A stretch of 64,000 nt of DNA from Serpens sp035497915 (GTDB taxonomy: Bacteria > Pseudomonadota > Gammaproteobacteria > Pseudomonadales > Pseudomonadaceae): positions 13,278-77,277 of the forward strand of contig NZ_DATJCS010000020.1 in the NCBI RefSeq assembly GCF_035497915.1, in the 5' to 3' direction. The position numbers and the translations under genes are program-made. This document shows positions 34,405 to 43,380 of the stretch, one piece after another. The notes under the pieces are model-generated. The model searched no databases, was not told the origin of the DNA, and saw nothing but the letters and a program-made list of their open reading frames with translations. Each line of letters opens with the position of its first letter. Within the stretch, counting starts at the first letter, position 1.

Positions 34405-37149
34405 ATGTCCGTCTGGGTAACATGGCCAGCCCTCACCAAGCTGGGAACGCTAGGCATATTCGCAGGCCTGATCACGCTCGCGATGGAGCGCGAGGCGCTG
34501 TTTGAAAACAACCTCATCGACGTAGAAAACTACGAACGTCACAACGCCGATATCACCTGCGACCCGCGAAGCGAGATCGCGCGTACCGAGGACGGCACCT
34601 GTAACATCCTGTCCAACCCATCCGAAGGTTCCGTATACATGCGCTTCAGCCGTAACGTCGGCCTAAGCGCGGCACACGCCGAAACCGACACGCTGCTGAC
34701 ACCCAACCCGCGAGAGGTCAGTAACGTCCTGATGGCGCGCGACGAGTTCAAGCCCGCGCCCAGCCTCAACTTCATTGCCGCTGCATGGATCCAGTTCATG
34801 ATCCACGACTGGTTCGACCACGGCCCGAACGCTGAAGCCGATCCGATTCAAGTTCCGCTGCCGGCCGGCGACCCGCTCGGCTCCGGCGCCATGTCGGTAC
34901 GCCGTACCCAGGCCGACCCGACCCGCACACCGGATGAAGCCGCCCTGCCGCAGACCTTCCGCAACCACAACACCCACTGGTGGGATGGTTCGCAACTGTA
35001 TGGCAGCAGCAAGGAAGCCAACGACAAGATCCGTTCCTTCGTGGACGGCAAGCTGAAGGTCGATGCCAACAACCGTCTGCCGCGCGAGTTTGTCAGCGGC
35101 AAGCCGGTCACCGGCTTCAACGAGAACTGGTGGCTGGGCCTGAGCATGCTGCACCACCTGTTCACCCTGGAACACAACACCATTGCCGACCGCCTCAAGA
35201 GCCGCTACCCGGACAAGGATGATCAGTGGCTGTATGACAAGGCCCGCCTGATCAACTCCGCGTTGATGGCCAAGATCCACACCGTGGAATGGACGCCGGC
35301 GGTGATCGCCAACCCGGTGACCGAGCGCGCCATGTACTCCAACTGGTGGGGTCTGCTGGGTCAGGGCGGCCCGCGCAGCGACTTCCAGGAGGAAGTCCGC
35401 AAGCTGCGTGAGGACCTGGCCAAGTCCGATTCCTTCATCAAACGCATCCTGGGCTTTGACCCGAACGTCTCCGACGGTGTAGGCAATAGCTCCATCGACC
35501 ATGCACTGACCGGCATCGTTGGCTCGGCCGCCACCAACAACTACGGCGTGCCGTTCAGCCTGTCGGAGGAATTCGTCGCGGTTTACCGCATGCACCCGCT
35601 GATGCGCGACAACATCGAGGTGTATGACATCGGTTCGAATCTGGCTTCGCGCACCATTCCGTTGCAGAACGCCATCGACCGCGAGGCTGAGAACCTGCTG
35701 GCCGCCGAGCGTCCGGAGCGTCTCTGGTACTCCTTCGGCATCACCAACCCCGGTTCGCTGACCCTCAACAACTACCCAGGCTTCCTGCGCGACTTGTCTC
35801 TGCCGCTGGTTGGCAACGTCGACATGGCGACCATCGATGTGCTGCGTGACCGCGAGCGTGGCGTGCCGCGCTACAACGAGTTCCGTCGCCAGATCGGTCT
35901 GAACCCGATCACCAAGTTTGAGGATCTGACCAAGGATCCGGAAACCCTGGCCAACCTGAAGCGCCTGTACAACAACGATATCGAGCAGATCGATGCGCTG
36001 GTCGGCCAGTTGGCCGAAACGGTGCGCCCGGATGGCTTCGCCTTCGGTGAAACCGCGTTCCAGATCTTCATCTCCGCAGCCTCGCGCCGCCTGATGGCTG
36101 ACCGCTTCTACACCCAGGACTACCGGCCCGAGGTCTACACCCAGGAAGGTATCGACTGGGTCGAGCACACCACCATGGTGGACGTGCTGAAGCGTCACAA
36201 TCCCCAGCTGAACGGCAGCCTGGTGGGCGTCGACAACGCGTTCAAGCCCTGGGGCCTGAACATTCCGGCGGACTACGAAAGCTGGCCGGCGGCCAACAAG
36301 ATGGAGAATCTCTGGGTCAACGGCGCTCTGCGTACCCAGTACAAGGACGGCGAGCTGCCCCCGCTGGTGCCGGTGGATGTCGGCGGCCTGATCGGCACCA
36401 TCCTGTGGGACAAGGTGAAGAAGCGCACCGACGTGGCGCCGGTGGGTTACTCCAAGCCGATCCACCCCCACGGCGTGATGGCCAAGGTGCGTTTCGTGCC
36501 GACCGCCAACAACGGCTACACCGGCCTGTTCCAGGGTTCCGACCACAGCCTGCTGCGTCTGTCGGTCACTGGCGATCCGGCCGACCGTGGCTTCGCGCCG
36601 GGCCTGGCCTGGAAGGCCTTCGTGGACGGCAAGCCGTCGGAGAACGTCTCGGCGCTGTACACGCTGTCCGGCCAGGGCGGCAACCACGACTTCTTCGCCA
36701 ATGAGCTGTCGCAGTTCGTGCAGACCGAAGCCAACGAAACCCTGGGCACCACGATCCTGTTCTCGGCGGTCACCCTGAAGCCGACCCTGCTGCGGGTCGA
36801 CGACATGGCCAAGGTGAAGCAGGACGGCACCGCCGTCGCCACGCCCAAGGCGCCCACGCAGATCTACTTCGTGCCGCGCGCCGAGGTGAAGTCGCGCTTC
36901 GCGCAAACCCCGCACGATTTCCGTGAGGATCTGGCCAGCATCGCGGAAGGCACCAAGGTGTACGACGTCTACGCCACCTCGATGGACATCAAGACCTCCA
37001 TCTTCCCGTCGCTGAACACCCGCTACGCCAACGAGCGTCGCAGCAGTGCGCGCAAGATCGGCGAGATCGAACTGGCCTCGCCCTTCATTGCCTCGGCGTT
37101 CGGCGACAACGGTGTGTTCTTCAAGCACCAGCGTAACGAAGACAAGTAA
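34405..37149 (+). CDS. Fatty acid alpha-dioxygenase-type haem peroxidase with C-terminal extension
   Basis: A 914-aa member of the animal haem peroxidase superfamily, closest in motifs to plant-type fatty acid alpha-dioxygenase. WIQFMIHDWFDHG holds the distal His (His134), AKIHTVEWTP the next conserved His (His292), and EEFVAVYRMHPL the catalytic Tyr394 and proximal His397. SRRLMADRFYT carries the Arg that binds the fatty acid carboxylate. Plant enzymes are about 640 aa and form 2-hydroperoxy fatty acids. Here about 270 extra residues (from ~645) follow. HPHGVMAKVRF, GFAPGLAWKAFVDG and FFANELSQF there resemble the core of the catalase fold, but no proximal Tyr motif is seen. A hydrophobic N-terminus (residues 8-27) lacks a clear cleavage site. 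AGGGAG precedes the ATG. Confidence 0.9.
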   Translation: MSVWVTWPALTKLGTLGIFAGLITLAMEREALFENNLIDVENYERHNADITCDPRSEIARTEDGTCNILSNPSEGSVYMRFSRNVGLSAAHAETDTLLTPNPREVSNVLMARDEFKPAPSLNFIAAAWIQFMIHDWFDHGPNAEADPIQVPLPAGDPLGSGAMSVRRTQADPTRTPDEAALPQTFRNHNTHWWDGSQLYGSSKEANDKIRSFVDGKLKVDANNRLPREFVSGKPVTGFNENWWLGLSMLHHLFTLEHNTIADRLKSRYPDKDDQWLYDKARLINSALMAKIHTVEWTPAVIANPVTERAMYSNWWGLLGQGGPRSDFQEEVRKLREDLAKSDSFIKRILGFDPNVSDGVGNSSIDHALTGIVGSAATNNYGVPFSLSEEFVAVYRMHPLMRDNIEVYDIGSNLASRTIPLQNAIDREAENLLAAERPERLWYSFGITNPGSLTLNNYPGFLRDLSLPLVGNVDMATIDVLRDRERGVPRYNEFRRQIGLNPITKFEDLTKDPETLANLKRLYNNDIEQIDALVGQLAETVRPDGFAFGETAFQIFISAASRRLMADRFYTQDYRPEVYTQEGIDWVEHTTMVDVLKRHNPQLNGSLVGVDNAFKPWGLNIPADYESWPAANKMENLWVNGALRTQYKDGELPPLVPVDVGGLIGTILWDKVKKRTDVAPVGYSKPIHPHGVMAKVRFVPTANNGYTGLFQGSDHSLLRLSVTGDPADRGFAPGLAWKAFVDGKPSENVSALYTLSGQGGNHDFFANELSQFVQTEANETLGTTILFSAVTLKPTLLRVDDMAKVKQDGTAVATPKAPTQIYFVPRAEVKSRFAQTPHDFREDLASIAEGTKVYDVYATSMDIKTSIFPSLNTRYANERRSSARKIGEIELASPFIASAFGDNGVFFKHQRNEDK

Positions 37150-37167
37150 GGCGTCACGCAGTACCCC

Positions 37168-37193
37168 AAAGCCCCGGCAATGCCGGGGCTTTC
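37168..37193 (+). terminator. Rho-independent terminator after the alpha-dioxygenase gene
   Basis: AAAGCCCCGGCA pairs with TGCCGGGGCTTT across a very short loop, with TTCTT following. It stands 19 bp after the stop codon. Confidence 0.9.
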
Positions 37194-37230
37194 TTATGGG
37201 CGGTGATTGTTATCGGCCGGGCTGGTGTCC

Positions 37231-37438
37231 CTGTGGGGCCGGCTTTACGCCGGCCGGCGGAGTTCCGGCCAGCAGCCAGGGTAGGGTTCTCAACCCCGTC
37301 GGCCGGGATAAACCTAGCCCCACAAGGTTCGGTGGGGCGGCAGACTGTGGGGCCGGCTTTACGCCGGCCAGGGGGGCCAGCTTCAGCGCCGCAGTTCCGC
37401 ACTCAACCCCGCCGGCCGGGGTAAACCCGGCCCCACAG
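37231..37438. repeat. GGCCGGC-type intergenic inverted repeats, copies 2 and 3
   Basis: Two tandem units (37231-37325 and 37345-37438) open with TGTGGGGCCGGCTTTACG and close with GGCCGG-ATAAAC or GGTAAAC and CCCCACA. They are homologous to 2849-2957. This fills the convergent space between the alpha-dioxygenase and xcpQ. Confidence 0.8.
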
Positions 37439-37483
37439 GCGTTCGGCGTGGACGGGAAGCGCCGTGGCGCCGGGGGGCGGTAA

Positions 37484-39409
37484 CTATTGCTGCCGCAGAT
37501 CCACCGGCCGCTCACCCAGGCCATCGAACAGCAGGTGCTCGCTGGGCGGCAGCACGGCGTTGCGGTCGCCGTTGCCGAGCACGCGGATGTCGCCGTATTT
37601 GCGACCGGACAGCGCCGCCAGGCCGGCGGCATCGCGGACCACGCTGGGGCGCAGGAACACCATCAGGTTGCGCTTGACATGCGTGTCCTTGGTGGAGCGG
37701 AACAGGCGGCCGAGCAGCGGGATGTCGCCGAGCAGTGGCACCTTGGATTCGCTGCGCGTCACGTCGTCCTGGATCAGTCCGCCGAGCACCACCACCTGGC
37801 CGTCCTCGGCAAGGATGGTGCTCTTGATGGCGCGCTTGTTGGTGATCAGGTCGACCGCCCGCGCGGTCAGGCTGGCGCTCGGGGCGATGGAGGAGATTTC
37901 CTGTTCGATCTCCAGGCGCAGGGTGGCGCCCTCGTTGATGTGCGGGGTGACCTTGAGGGTAACGCCGATATCCTGCCGCTCGATGGTGGTGAATGGATTG
38001 CCGGCGCCGGAGGCATCGGTGGTGTAGGAACCGGTCTGGAAGGGCACGTTCTGGCCGACGAGGATTTCCGCGCGCTGGTTGTCCAGGGTCAGCAGGCTCG
38101 GCGTGGACAGCAGGTTGCTCTTGCTGTTCGACGACAGCGCGGTGATCAGCGCGCCGAAGCTGTCGGTGCCCAGGCCGATGATGGCGCCGTCCGGCAGGTT
38201 TTCCGGCACGCTTTCGTCCTGCAGGCTCTGCAGCAGGGAGCCGACCGACAGGCCGGTGTTGGCGAAGTTCACCCCGCCGAGCCCGCCGGTGCTGCCACGC
38301 GCATCGATGGCCCACTGCACGCCCAGGGCGTCGGCGATGTCGCCGGACACCTCGACAATCGCCGCCTCCACCAGTACCTGGGCGCGCGGCACATCGAGCT
38401 GGCGCACGACGTCCTCCAGCGTGTTCACCGTTTCCGGCTCGGCCAGCAGGATCAGCGCGTTGAGGCTTTCATCGGCGCGGATCAGCATGTTGTTCGGGCG
38501 GCTGGCCGCCGCTGCGCCGCCGCCTTCCGGGCTGGCCAGGCCCGCCGCCAGTTCGCCGAGGGTGGCGGCCAGGGTCTTGGCATCGTTGTGGCGCAGGCGA
38601 ATCACCCGGGTGTTGGCCGAACGCACGCTGGGTGTGTCCAGCGCCCTGGCCATGGTGGCCAGCTTGACGCGTGCCGCCGGCGGGCCGAGCAGGATCAGGC
38701 GGTTGGTGCGCCCATCGGCGATCACCTGGGTGCCGCTGGCACCACCGGCCTGGCCACGGGCGATGGCGGCGTTGAGGGTTTCCGCCGCGTCCATTACCCA
38801 GGCGTGCCGCAGGTCGAGCACGCTGTAGTCCTTCTCGTTCTTCTGGTCCAGCTGGCGGATCAGCTCCTCCAGGCGGGCGATGTTGGCCCGGCGGTCGCTG
38901 ATGATCAGCGCGTTGCTGCTGGGCACGGCCGCCAGGTGGCCGTACTGCGGCACCAGCGGACGGATCAGCGGCAGCAGCTCGCTGGCGGCGTTGTGCTGCA
39001 CCTGGATCAGGCGGGTCTCCAGCTGGTCGGCCAGTGCCGCCGGCGCGCCGGCTTCGGCCTTGGCGTCGGCGTTGGGCACGATGCGCGCCTGGTCACCCTG
39101 CTGGATAACGGTGAAGCCATGGGTGGACATCACCGAGAGAAACAGCTGGTAGGCCTCGCGGCTCGACAGGCGCGCCTGGGAGACCACACTCACCTGGCCC
39201 TTGACGCGTGGGTCGACGATGAAGGTTTCTCCGGTGATTTCCGCCACCTGGTCGATGAATTCGCGGATGTCGGCATCCTTGAGGTTGATGGTCCAGTAGT
39301 CGGCGGGCTGGCCATCCGCGACGGGGGCTGTCTGGGCCACGGCGGACAGGGAAAGGAACGAAGCCAGCAGCAGGCCGGCCAGGCGTAGGGCGAGGGGAGA
39401 GCGCGGCAT
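37484..39409 (-). CDS. xcpQ: Type II secretion outer-membrane secretin GspD
   Basis: A 641-aa secretin that forms the outer-membrane channel of the type II secretion system. A signal peptide (MPRSPLALRLAGLLLASFLS, cleaved near AVAQ) is followed by the N0 domain (DADIREFIDQVAEITGETF), N1-N3 repeats (ELLPLIRPLVPQYG and ANTRVIRLRHNDAKTLAATL) and the C-terminal secretin core (GQNVPFQTGSY, IDLITNKRAIKST-like and VVLGGLIQDD). The short C-terminal S-domain tail is present. The length is close to XcpQ. It begins 3 bp after xcpP ends, so the two are co-transcribed and divergent from xcpR-Z, the same layout as in P. aeruginosa. Confidence 0.95.
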   Translation of the reverse strand: MPRSPLALRLAGLLLASFLSLSAVAQTAPVADGQPADYWTINLKDADIREFIDQVAEITGETFIVDPRVKGQVSVVSQARLSSREAYQLFLSVMSTHGFTVIQQGDQARIVPNADAKAEAGAPAALADQLETRLIQVQHNAASELLPLIRPLVPQYGHLAAVPSSNALIISDRRANIARLEELIRQLDQKNEKDYSVLDLRHAWVMDAAETLNAAIARGQAGGASGTQVIADGRTNRLILLGPPAARVKLATMARALDTPSVRSANTRVIRLRHNDAKTLAATLGELAAGLASPEGGGAAAASRPNNMLIRADESLNALILLAEPETVNTLEDVVRQLDVPRAQVLVEAAIVEVSGDIADALGVQWAIDARGSTGGLGGVNFANTGLSVGSLLQSLQDESVPENLPDGAIIGLGTDSFGALITALSSNSKSNLLSTPSLLTLDNQRAEILVGQNVPFQTGSYTTDASGAGNPFTTIERQDIGVTLKVTPHINEGATLRLEIEQEISSIAPSASLTARAVDLITNKRAIKSTILAEDGQVVVLGGLIQDDVTRSESKVPLLGDIPLLGRLFRSTKDTHVKRNLMVFLRPSVVRDAAGLAALSGRKYGDIRVLGNGDRNAVLPPSEHLLFDGLGERPVDLRQQ

Positions 39410-39412
39410 CGG

Positions 39413-40078
39413 TCAGTCGCTTTGCGTGGGGGAGTCGGTAGGAGGCGCAAGCACTGCAGCCTCGGCGGTGTTGCCCTGGATGCGCTGGCGCAGGGTGGCC
39501 ATGCGTTCGCGCAGTTGTCTGAAACGTTCTTCCTGCAGCACGGCCAGCTGTTCGCTGCTGGCGGCCGGGGCCTCGGCCGCTGCCGAGGCGGGGACGGCGG
39601 AGACGCCGCTGCCGGCAAGCGCCTGGCGGCGGCGGGGGAAGGGCAGGGTTTCCAGTTGGCCGTTGCGGTCGATTTCCACCCGATCCGGGTAGACCGCATG
39701 CAGACGCACGCCGGGGTCCAGCTGGCTGTTCACCGTCTGGCGCCGGGCCGGACCGCCATCGCGCTGGATGATGGCGCTGGAGCGCGTCGGGTCCGGATGC
39801 ACGAAGCTGCCATGCAGGGTCAGGCGCAGGGTGGTGGCGGGTGGCGCCACCGGTGCGGCGCGGGGCGGCAGGCCGAACAGATTGGCCAGCTGTTGCGGCG
39901 CGAGACTGGCGACCGGCGCCTGCGGGCGGGGTGTGGCGACCACCGGCTCGCTGCGCAGCAGGTTCAGCCAGACGGTACCGCGCCAGGCCAGGTGAATGGC
40001 GGTGCCCAGCAGCAGGACGATGGCGAGCAGAAGCGGGGCCTGCGGCGACCACCAGTGCGCATTGCCGAATCGGGACAA
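39413..40078 (-). CDS. xcpP: Type II secretion inner-membrane connector GspC
   Basis: About 221 aa. GspC links the secretin to the inner-membrane platform. A short cytoplasmic start precedes one membrane helix (APLLLAIVLLLGTAIHLAW), then a Pro-rich linker. The HR domain contains LANLFGLPP and LRLTLHGSFVHPDPTRSSAIIQ. The C-terminus is a coiled coil (LAVLQEERFRQLRERMATLR) instead of a PDZ domain, as in XcpP. The start is taken as TTG 40078: GGGAG lies 6 nt upstream and gives fMet-SRFGNAHWW. The open frame runs to an upstream ATG at 40156 without a ribosome site. Confidence 0.85.
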   Translation of the reverse strand: MSRFGNAHWWSPQAPLLLAIVLLLGTAIHLAWRGTVWLNLLRSEPVVATPRPQAPVASLAPQQLANLFGLPPRAAPVAPPATTLRLTLHGSFVHPDPTRSSAIIQRDGGPARRQTVNSQLDPGVRLHAVYPDRVEIDRNGQLETLPFPRRRQALAGSGVSAVPASAAAEAPAASSEQLAVLQEERFRQLRERMATLRQRIQGNTAEAAVLAPPTDSPTQSD

Positions 40079-40128
40079 GAAAGGCTCCCTGCACGTGTTC
40101 TTGTTATGGGTCCGTGGGTGGCGAATCG

Positions 40129-40156
40129 AGCATAGACGGCCGTCGTAGAGCGACAA
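40129..40156 (-). promoter_or_regulatory. Putative sigma-70 promoter for xcpPQ
   Basis: On the minus strand TTGTCG, 16 bp, TATGCT lies about 50 bp before the TTG start of xcpP. The match is fair. No convincing lux-type box was seen in the 170-bp divergent region, although P. aeruginosa xcp is under quorum control. Confidence 0.4.
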
Positions 40157-40248
40157 GCCGAACTTTGGGCGAGTCGCACGGCGGTGCGCGAACGGGCGGC
40201 GAAAAATCGTCTAGACCCTATAGGCCATGCCTGTCGAGGGACCGACCG

Positions 40249-41733
40249 ATGACCCAGCCCGCACCTTCGCCGCCGCGCCGGCTGCCGTTCAGTTATGCCC
40301 GCCGGCATGGGGTGCTGCTGCTGGAGGATCCGCAGCCCGCTTGCCTGGGGTTCCGTCCCGGTGTCGAGCCGCTCGCCCTGGCCGAGGCCCGGCGCTTCGC
40401 CGGTCGCCGCTTGCCGTTGCGCCCGCTGTCTGCCGAGGAATTCGAACGTCTGTTGGCCGGCACCTACCAGCAGGATGCCAACTCCATGCAGCTGGCCGAG
40501 GACCTGGGGGACAGCCTGGACCTGGCCGCCCTGGCCGAGCAGGTGCCGGAAACCGAGGACCTGCTGGAGCAGGAGGACGACGCGCCGATCATTCGCCTGA
40601 TCAACGCCATTCTCGGCCAGGCAATCCGCGAGAACGCCTCGGACATCCACCTGGAAACCTTCGAGAAGCGCCTGGTGGTGCGCTTCCGTGTCGACGGCCT
40701 GCTGCGCGAGGTGCTGGAACCGAGACGCGAGCTGGCGGCGCTGCTGGTGTCGCGCATCAAGGTCATGGCGCGCCTGGACATCGCCGAGAAGCGCATCCCC
40801 CAGGACGGGCGCATCTCGCTACGCATCGCCGGGCGCGAGGTGGACATCCGCGTGTCCACCCTGCCGTCGGCCAACGGCGAGCGGGTGGTGCTGCGTCTGC
40901 TCGACAAGCAGGCCGGGCGCCTGAGCCTGGCGCACCTGGGCATGAGCGAGCGCGACCGCCTGCGCATGGAGGAGACGGTGCGCAAGCCGCACGGCATCCT
41001 GCTGGTCACCGGCCCTACCGGCTCGGGCAAGACCACCACCCTGTACGCCAGCCTGGTCACCCTCAACGACCGCACGCGCAACATCCTCACCGTCGAGGAC
41101 CCCATCGAATACCACCTGGAAGGCATCGGCCAGACCCAGGTGAATCCCAAGGTGGACATGACCTTCGCGCGCGGCCTGCGCGCCATCCTGCGCCAGGACC
41201 CGGATGTGGTGATGGTCGGCGAGATCCGCGACCGGGAAACCGCCGAGATCGCCGTACAGGCCTCGCTCACCGGCCACCTGGTGCTGTCCACGTTGCACAC
41301 CAACAGCGCCGTGGGGGCGGTCAGCCGCCTGGTGGACATGGGCGTCGAGCCATTCCTGCTGGCCTCGTCGCTGCTCGGCGTGCTGGCCCAGCGCCTGGTG
41401 CGCGTGCTCTGCCCGGAATGCAAGGAAGCCATCACTGCCGACGAGTCGGCCAGCGCGCTGCTCGGCCTGGAGGCGCAGCAGGCACCGGTCATCTACCGCG
41501 CCTCCGGTTGCGCCGCCTGCAACCAGCAGGGCTATCGCGGGCGTACCGGCATCTACGAGCTGGTGGTGTTCGACGATGTCATGCGCACCCTGGTGCACAA
41601 CGGCGCCGCCGAGCAGGAGCTGATTCGCCATGCCCGCCGGCTCGGGCCGGGTATTCGCGAGGACGGCCGGCGCAAGGTGCTCGAAGGCGTGACCACGCTG
41701 GAAGAGGTCCTGCGGGTGACCCGCGAGGAATAA
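40249..41733 (+). CDS. xcpR: Type II secretion ATPase GspE
   Basis: A 494-aa cytoplasmic ATPase that powers pseudopilus assembly. The N-terminal ~140 residues bind XcpY (GspL). Walker A is LLVTGPTGSGKTTTLYA, the Asp box is ILTVEDPIEYHLEG, and Walker B is LRQDPDVVMVGEIRD. The His box is GHLVLSTLHTNSA. The tetracysteine zinc motif is present (CPECK and CAACNQQG). ATG 40249 gives MTQPAPSPPRRLPFSYARRH and follows GAGGG. It is the first gene of the nine-gene xcpR-Z operon; xcpS starts 3 bp downstream. Confidence 0.96.
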   Translation: MTQPAPSPPRRLPFSYARRHGVLLLEDPQPACLGFRPGVEPLALAEARRFAGRRLPLRPLSAEEFERLLAGTYQQDANSMQLAEDLGDSLDLAALAEQVPETEDLLEQEDDAPIIRLINAILGQAIRENASDIHLETFEKRLVVRFRVDGLLREVLEPRRELAALLVSRIKVMARLDIAEKRIPQDGRISLRIAGREVDIRVSTLPSANGERVVLRLLDKQAGRLSLAHLGMSERDRLRMEETVRKPHGILLVTGPTGSGKTTTLYASLVTLNDRTRNILTVEDPIEYHLEGIGQTQVNPKVDMTFARGLRAILRQDPDVVMVGEIRDRETAEIAVQASLTGHLVLSTLHTNSAVGAVSRLVDMGVEPFLLASSLLGVLAQRLVRVLCPECKEAITADESASALLGLEAQQAPVIYRASGCAACNQQGYRGRTGIYELVVFDDVMRTLVHNGAAEQELIRHARRLGPGIREDGRRKVLEGVTTLEEVLRVTREE

Positions 41734-41736
41734 CCG

Positions 41737-42948
41737 ATGGCCGCTTTCGAATACCTGGCCCTCGATACGCGGGGCCGTCAGCGCAAGGGCATCCTGGAAG
41801 CCGACAGCAGTCGCCAGGTGAGGCAGATGCTGCGCGAACGGGAACTGGCGCCACTGGAGGTCAAGGCTGCGCGGGCCCGCGAGGCCAGCGGCAGCGGCTG
41901 GCAGCTGGTGCGTGGCCTGTCGGCGCGCGACCTGGCGCTGCTGACCCGCCAGTTGGCCACCCTGGTTCAGGCCGCGTTGCCGATCGAGGAAGCGCTCGGC
42001 GCGGCCGCCGCCCAGGCCGGCTCGGCGCGCATCCAGGCCATGCTGCTGGCGGTGCGTGCGCGGGTGCTGGAGGGCCATAGCCTGGCGGAAGGTCTGAAAG
42101 CCTTTCCGGCCGCCTTCCCCGAGCTGTATCGCGCCACGGTGGCCGCCGGCGAGCACGCCGGCCATCTCGGGCCGGTGCTCGAGCGTCTGGCCGACTACAC
42201 CGAGCAGCGTCAGCAGTCGCGACAGAAGATCCAGTTGGCGCTGCTGTATCCGCTGATCCTGCTGATCGCCTCGCTGGCCATCGTGGGTTTCCTGCTGGGT
42301 TACGTGGTGCCGGACGTTGTGCGCGTGTTCATCGATTCCGGGCAGACGCTGCCGGCGCTGACCCGTGGGCTGATCGCGGTCAGCGACGCGGTGCGCGCCT
42401 GGGGCTGGCTGGCGCTGCCGCTGCTGTGCGGCGCGCTGTTTGCTGCGCGCCGGGCGCTGCGCGACGACGCGCTGCGCCTGCGCTGGCATCGCCTGCTGTT
42501 GCGCCTGCCGCTGATCGGCGGGTTGCTGCGCACCGCCGAATGTGCGCGCTTCGCCTCGACCCTGGCGATCCTCACCCGCAGCGGTGTGCCGCTGGTGGAG
42601 GCGCTGGATATCGCCGGCCAGGTGATCGGCAACCGGCTGATTCGCGGCGAGGTACGCGAGGCGGCGCGCAAGGTGCGCGAGGGCGGCAGCCTGACCCGCG
42701 CCCTGGAGGCCACCCGCCAGTTCCCGCCGATGATGCTGCACATGATCGCAAGCGGCGAACGCTCCGGCGAACTCGATCAGATGCTGGCGCGCACCGCCAC
42801 CACCCAGGAAAGCGACCTGGCCGCCCGGGTGGCGCTGCTGGTCGGCCTGTTCGAACCCTTCATGCTGGTGTTCATGGGCGCCACGGTGCTGGTCATCGTG
42901 CTGGCGATCCTGATGCCGATCCTTTCCCTCAACCAACTGGTGGGCTAA
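41737..42948 (+). CDS. xcpS: Type II secretion inner-membrane platform protein GspF
   Basis: A 403-aa polytopic membrane protein of the GspF/PilC family, with two repeated cytoplasmic T2SF domains (LLTRQLATLVQAALPIEEAL and ARFASTLAILTRSGVPLVEA) and three membrane helices (LILLIASLAIVGFLLGYVV, a second near LALPLLCGALFA, and a C-terminal span). The N-terminal start MAAFEYLALDTRGRQRKG is typical. It works with XcpR and XcpY to assemble the pseudopilus. Very tight spacing to both neighbours supports one transcript. Confidence 0.96.
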   Translation: MAAFEYLALDTRGRQRKGILEADSSRQVRQMLRERELAPLEVKAARAREASGSGWQLVRGLSARDLALLTRQLATLVQAALPIEEALGAAAAQAGSARIQAMLLAVRARVLEGHSLAEGLKAFPAAFPELYRATVAAGEHAGHLGPVLERLADYTEQRQQSRQKIQLALLYPLILLIASLAIVGFLLGYVVPDVVRVFIDSGQTLPALTRGLIAVSDAVRAWGWLALPLLCGALFAARRALRDDALRLRWHRLLLRLPLIGGLLRTAECARFASTLAILTRSGVPLVEALDIAGQVIGNRLIRGEVREAARKVREGGSLTRALEATRQFPPMMLHMIASGERSGELDQMLARTATTQESDLAARVALLVGLFEPFMLVFMGATVLVIVLAILMPILSLNQLVG

Positions 42949-42951
42949 TCC

Positions 42952-43380
42952 ATGCAACGACGCACGCAGCACGGCTTCACGCTGATCGAGATCATGGTGG
43001 TGGTGGTCATCCTCGGCATCCTCGCCGCCCTGGTGGTGCCGCAGATCATGAGCCGTCCGGACCAGGCCAAGGTCACCGTGGCGAAGAACGACATCAAGGC
43101 CATTTCCGCCGCGCTCGATATGTACAAGCTGGACAACTACAGCTACCCGAGCACCCAGCAGGGCCTGGAGGCGCTGGTGCGCAAGCCCTCCGGCAACCCG
43201 ACGGCGCGCAACTGGAACCCCGACGGCTACCTCAAGCGCCTGCCGGTGGACCCCTGGGGCAACCCTTACCAATACCTGGCTCCGGGCAGCAAGGGCGCCT
43301 TCGATCTCTATTCGCTGGGCGCCGATGGCCGGCAGGACGGTGCCGAGCTGAACGCCGACATCGGCAACTGGGACATCTGA
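42952..43380 (+). CDS. xcpT: Major pseudopilin GspG
   Basis: A 142-aa type IV-like prepilin, the main pseudopilus subunit. The short leader MQRRTQHG is cut before Phe by prepilin peptidase, followed by the conserved Glu+5 and hydrophobic helix (FTLIEIMVVVVILGILAAL). The globular part has the calcium-binding and folding residues of GspG (YPSTQQGLEALV, LKRLPVDPWGNPY and DLYSLGADGRQDG). The stop overlaps the start of xcpU by one base (TGATG). Confidence 0.96.
   Translation: MQRRTQHGFTLIEIMVVVVILGILAALVVPQIMSRPDQAKVTVAKNDIKAISAALDMYKLDNYSYPSTQQGLEALVRKPSGNPTARNWNPDGYLKRLPVDPWGNPYQYLAPGSKGAFDLYSLGADGRQDGAELNADIGNWDI

Noticed and set aside
34663..37128. A very long open frame (821 codons) antisense to the alpha-dioxygenase gene
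   Set aside because: It is a shadow caused by GC-rich codon use. Its product has no recognisable motif, and the forward frame has full family signatures.
40819..43272. An 817-codon minus-strand frame across xcpR-xcpT
   Set aside because: It covers parts of three well-defined type II secretion genes in reverse and has no motifs of its own.
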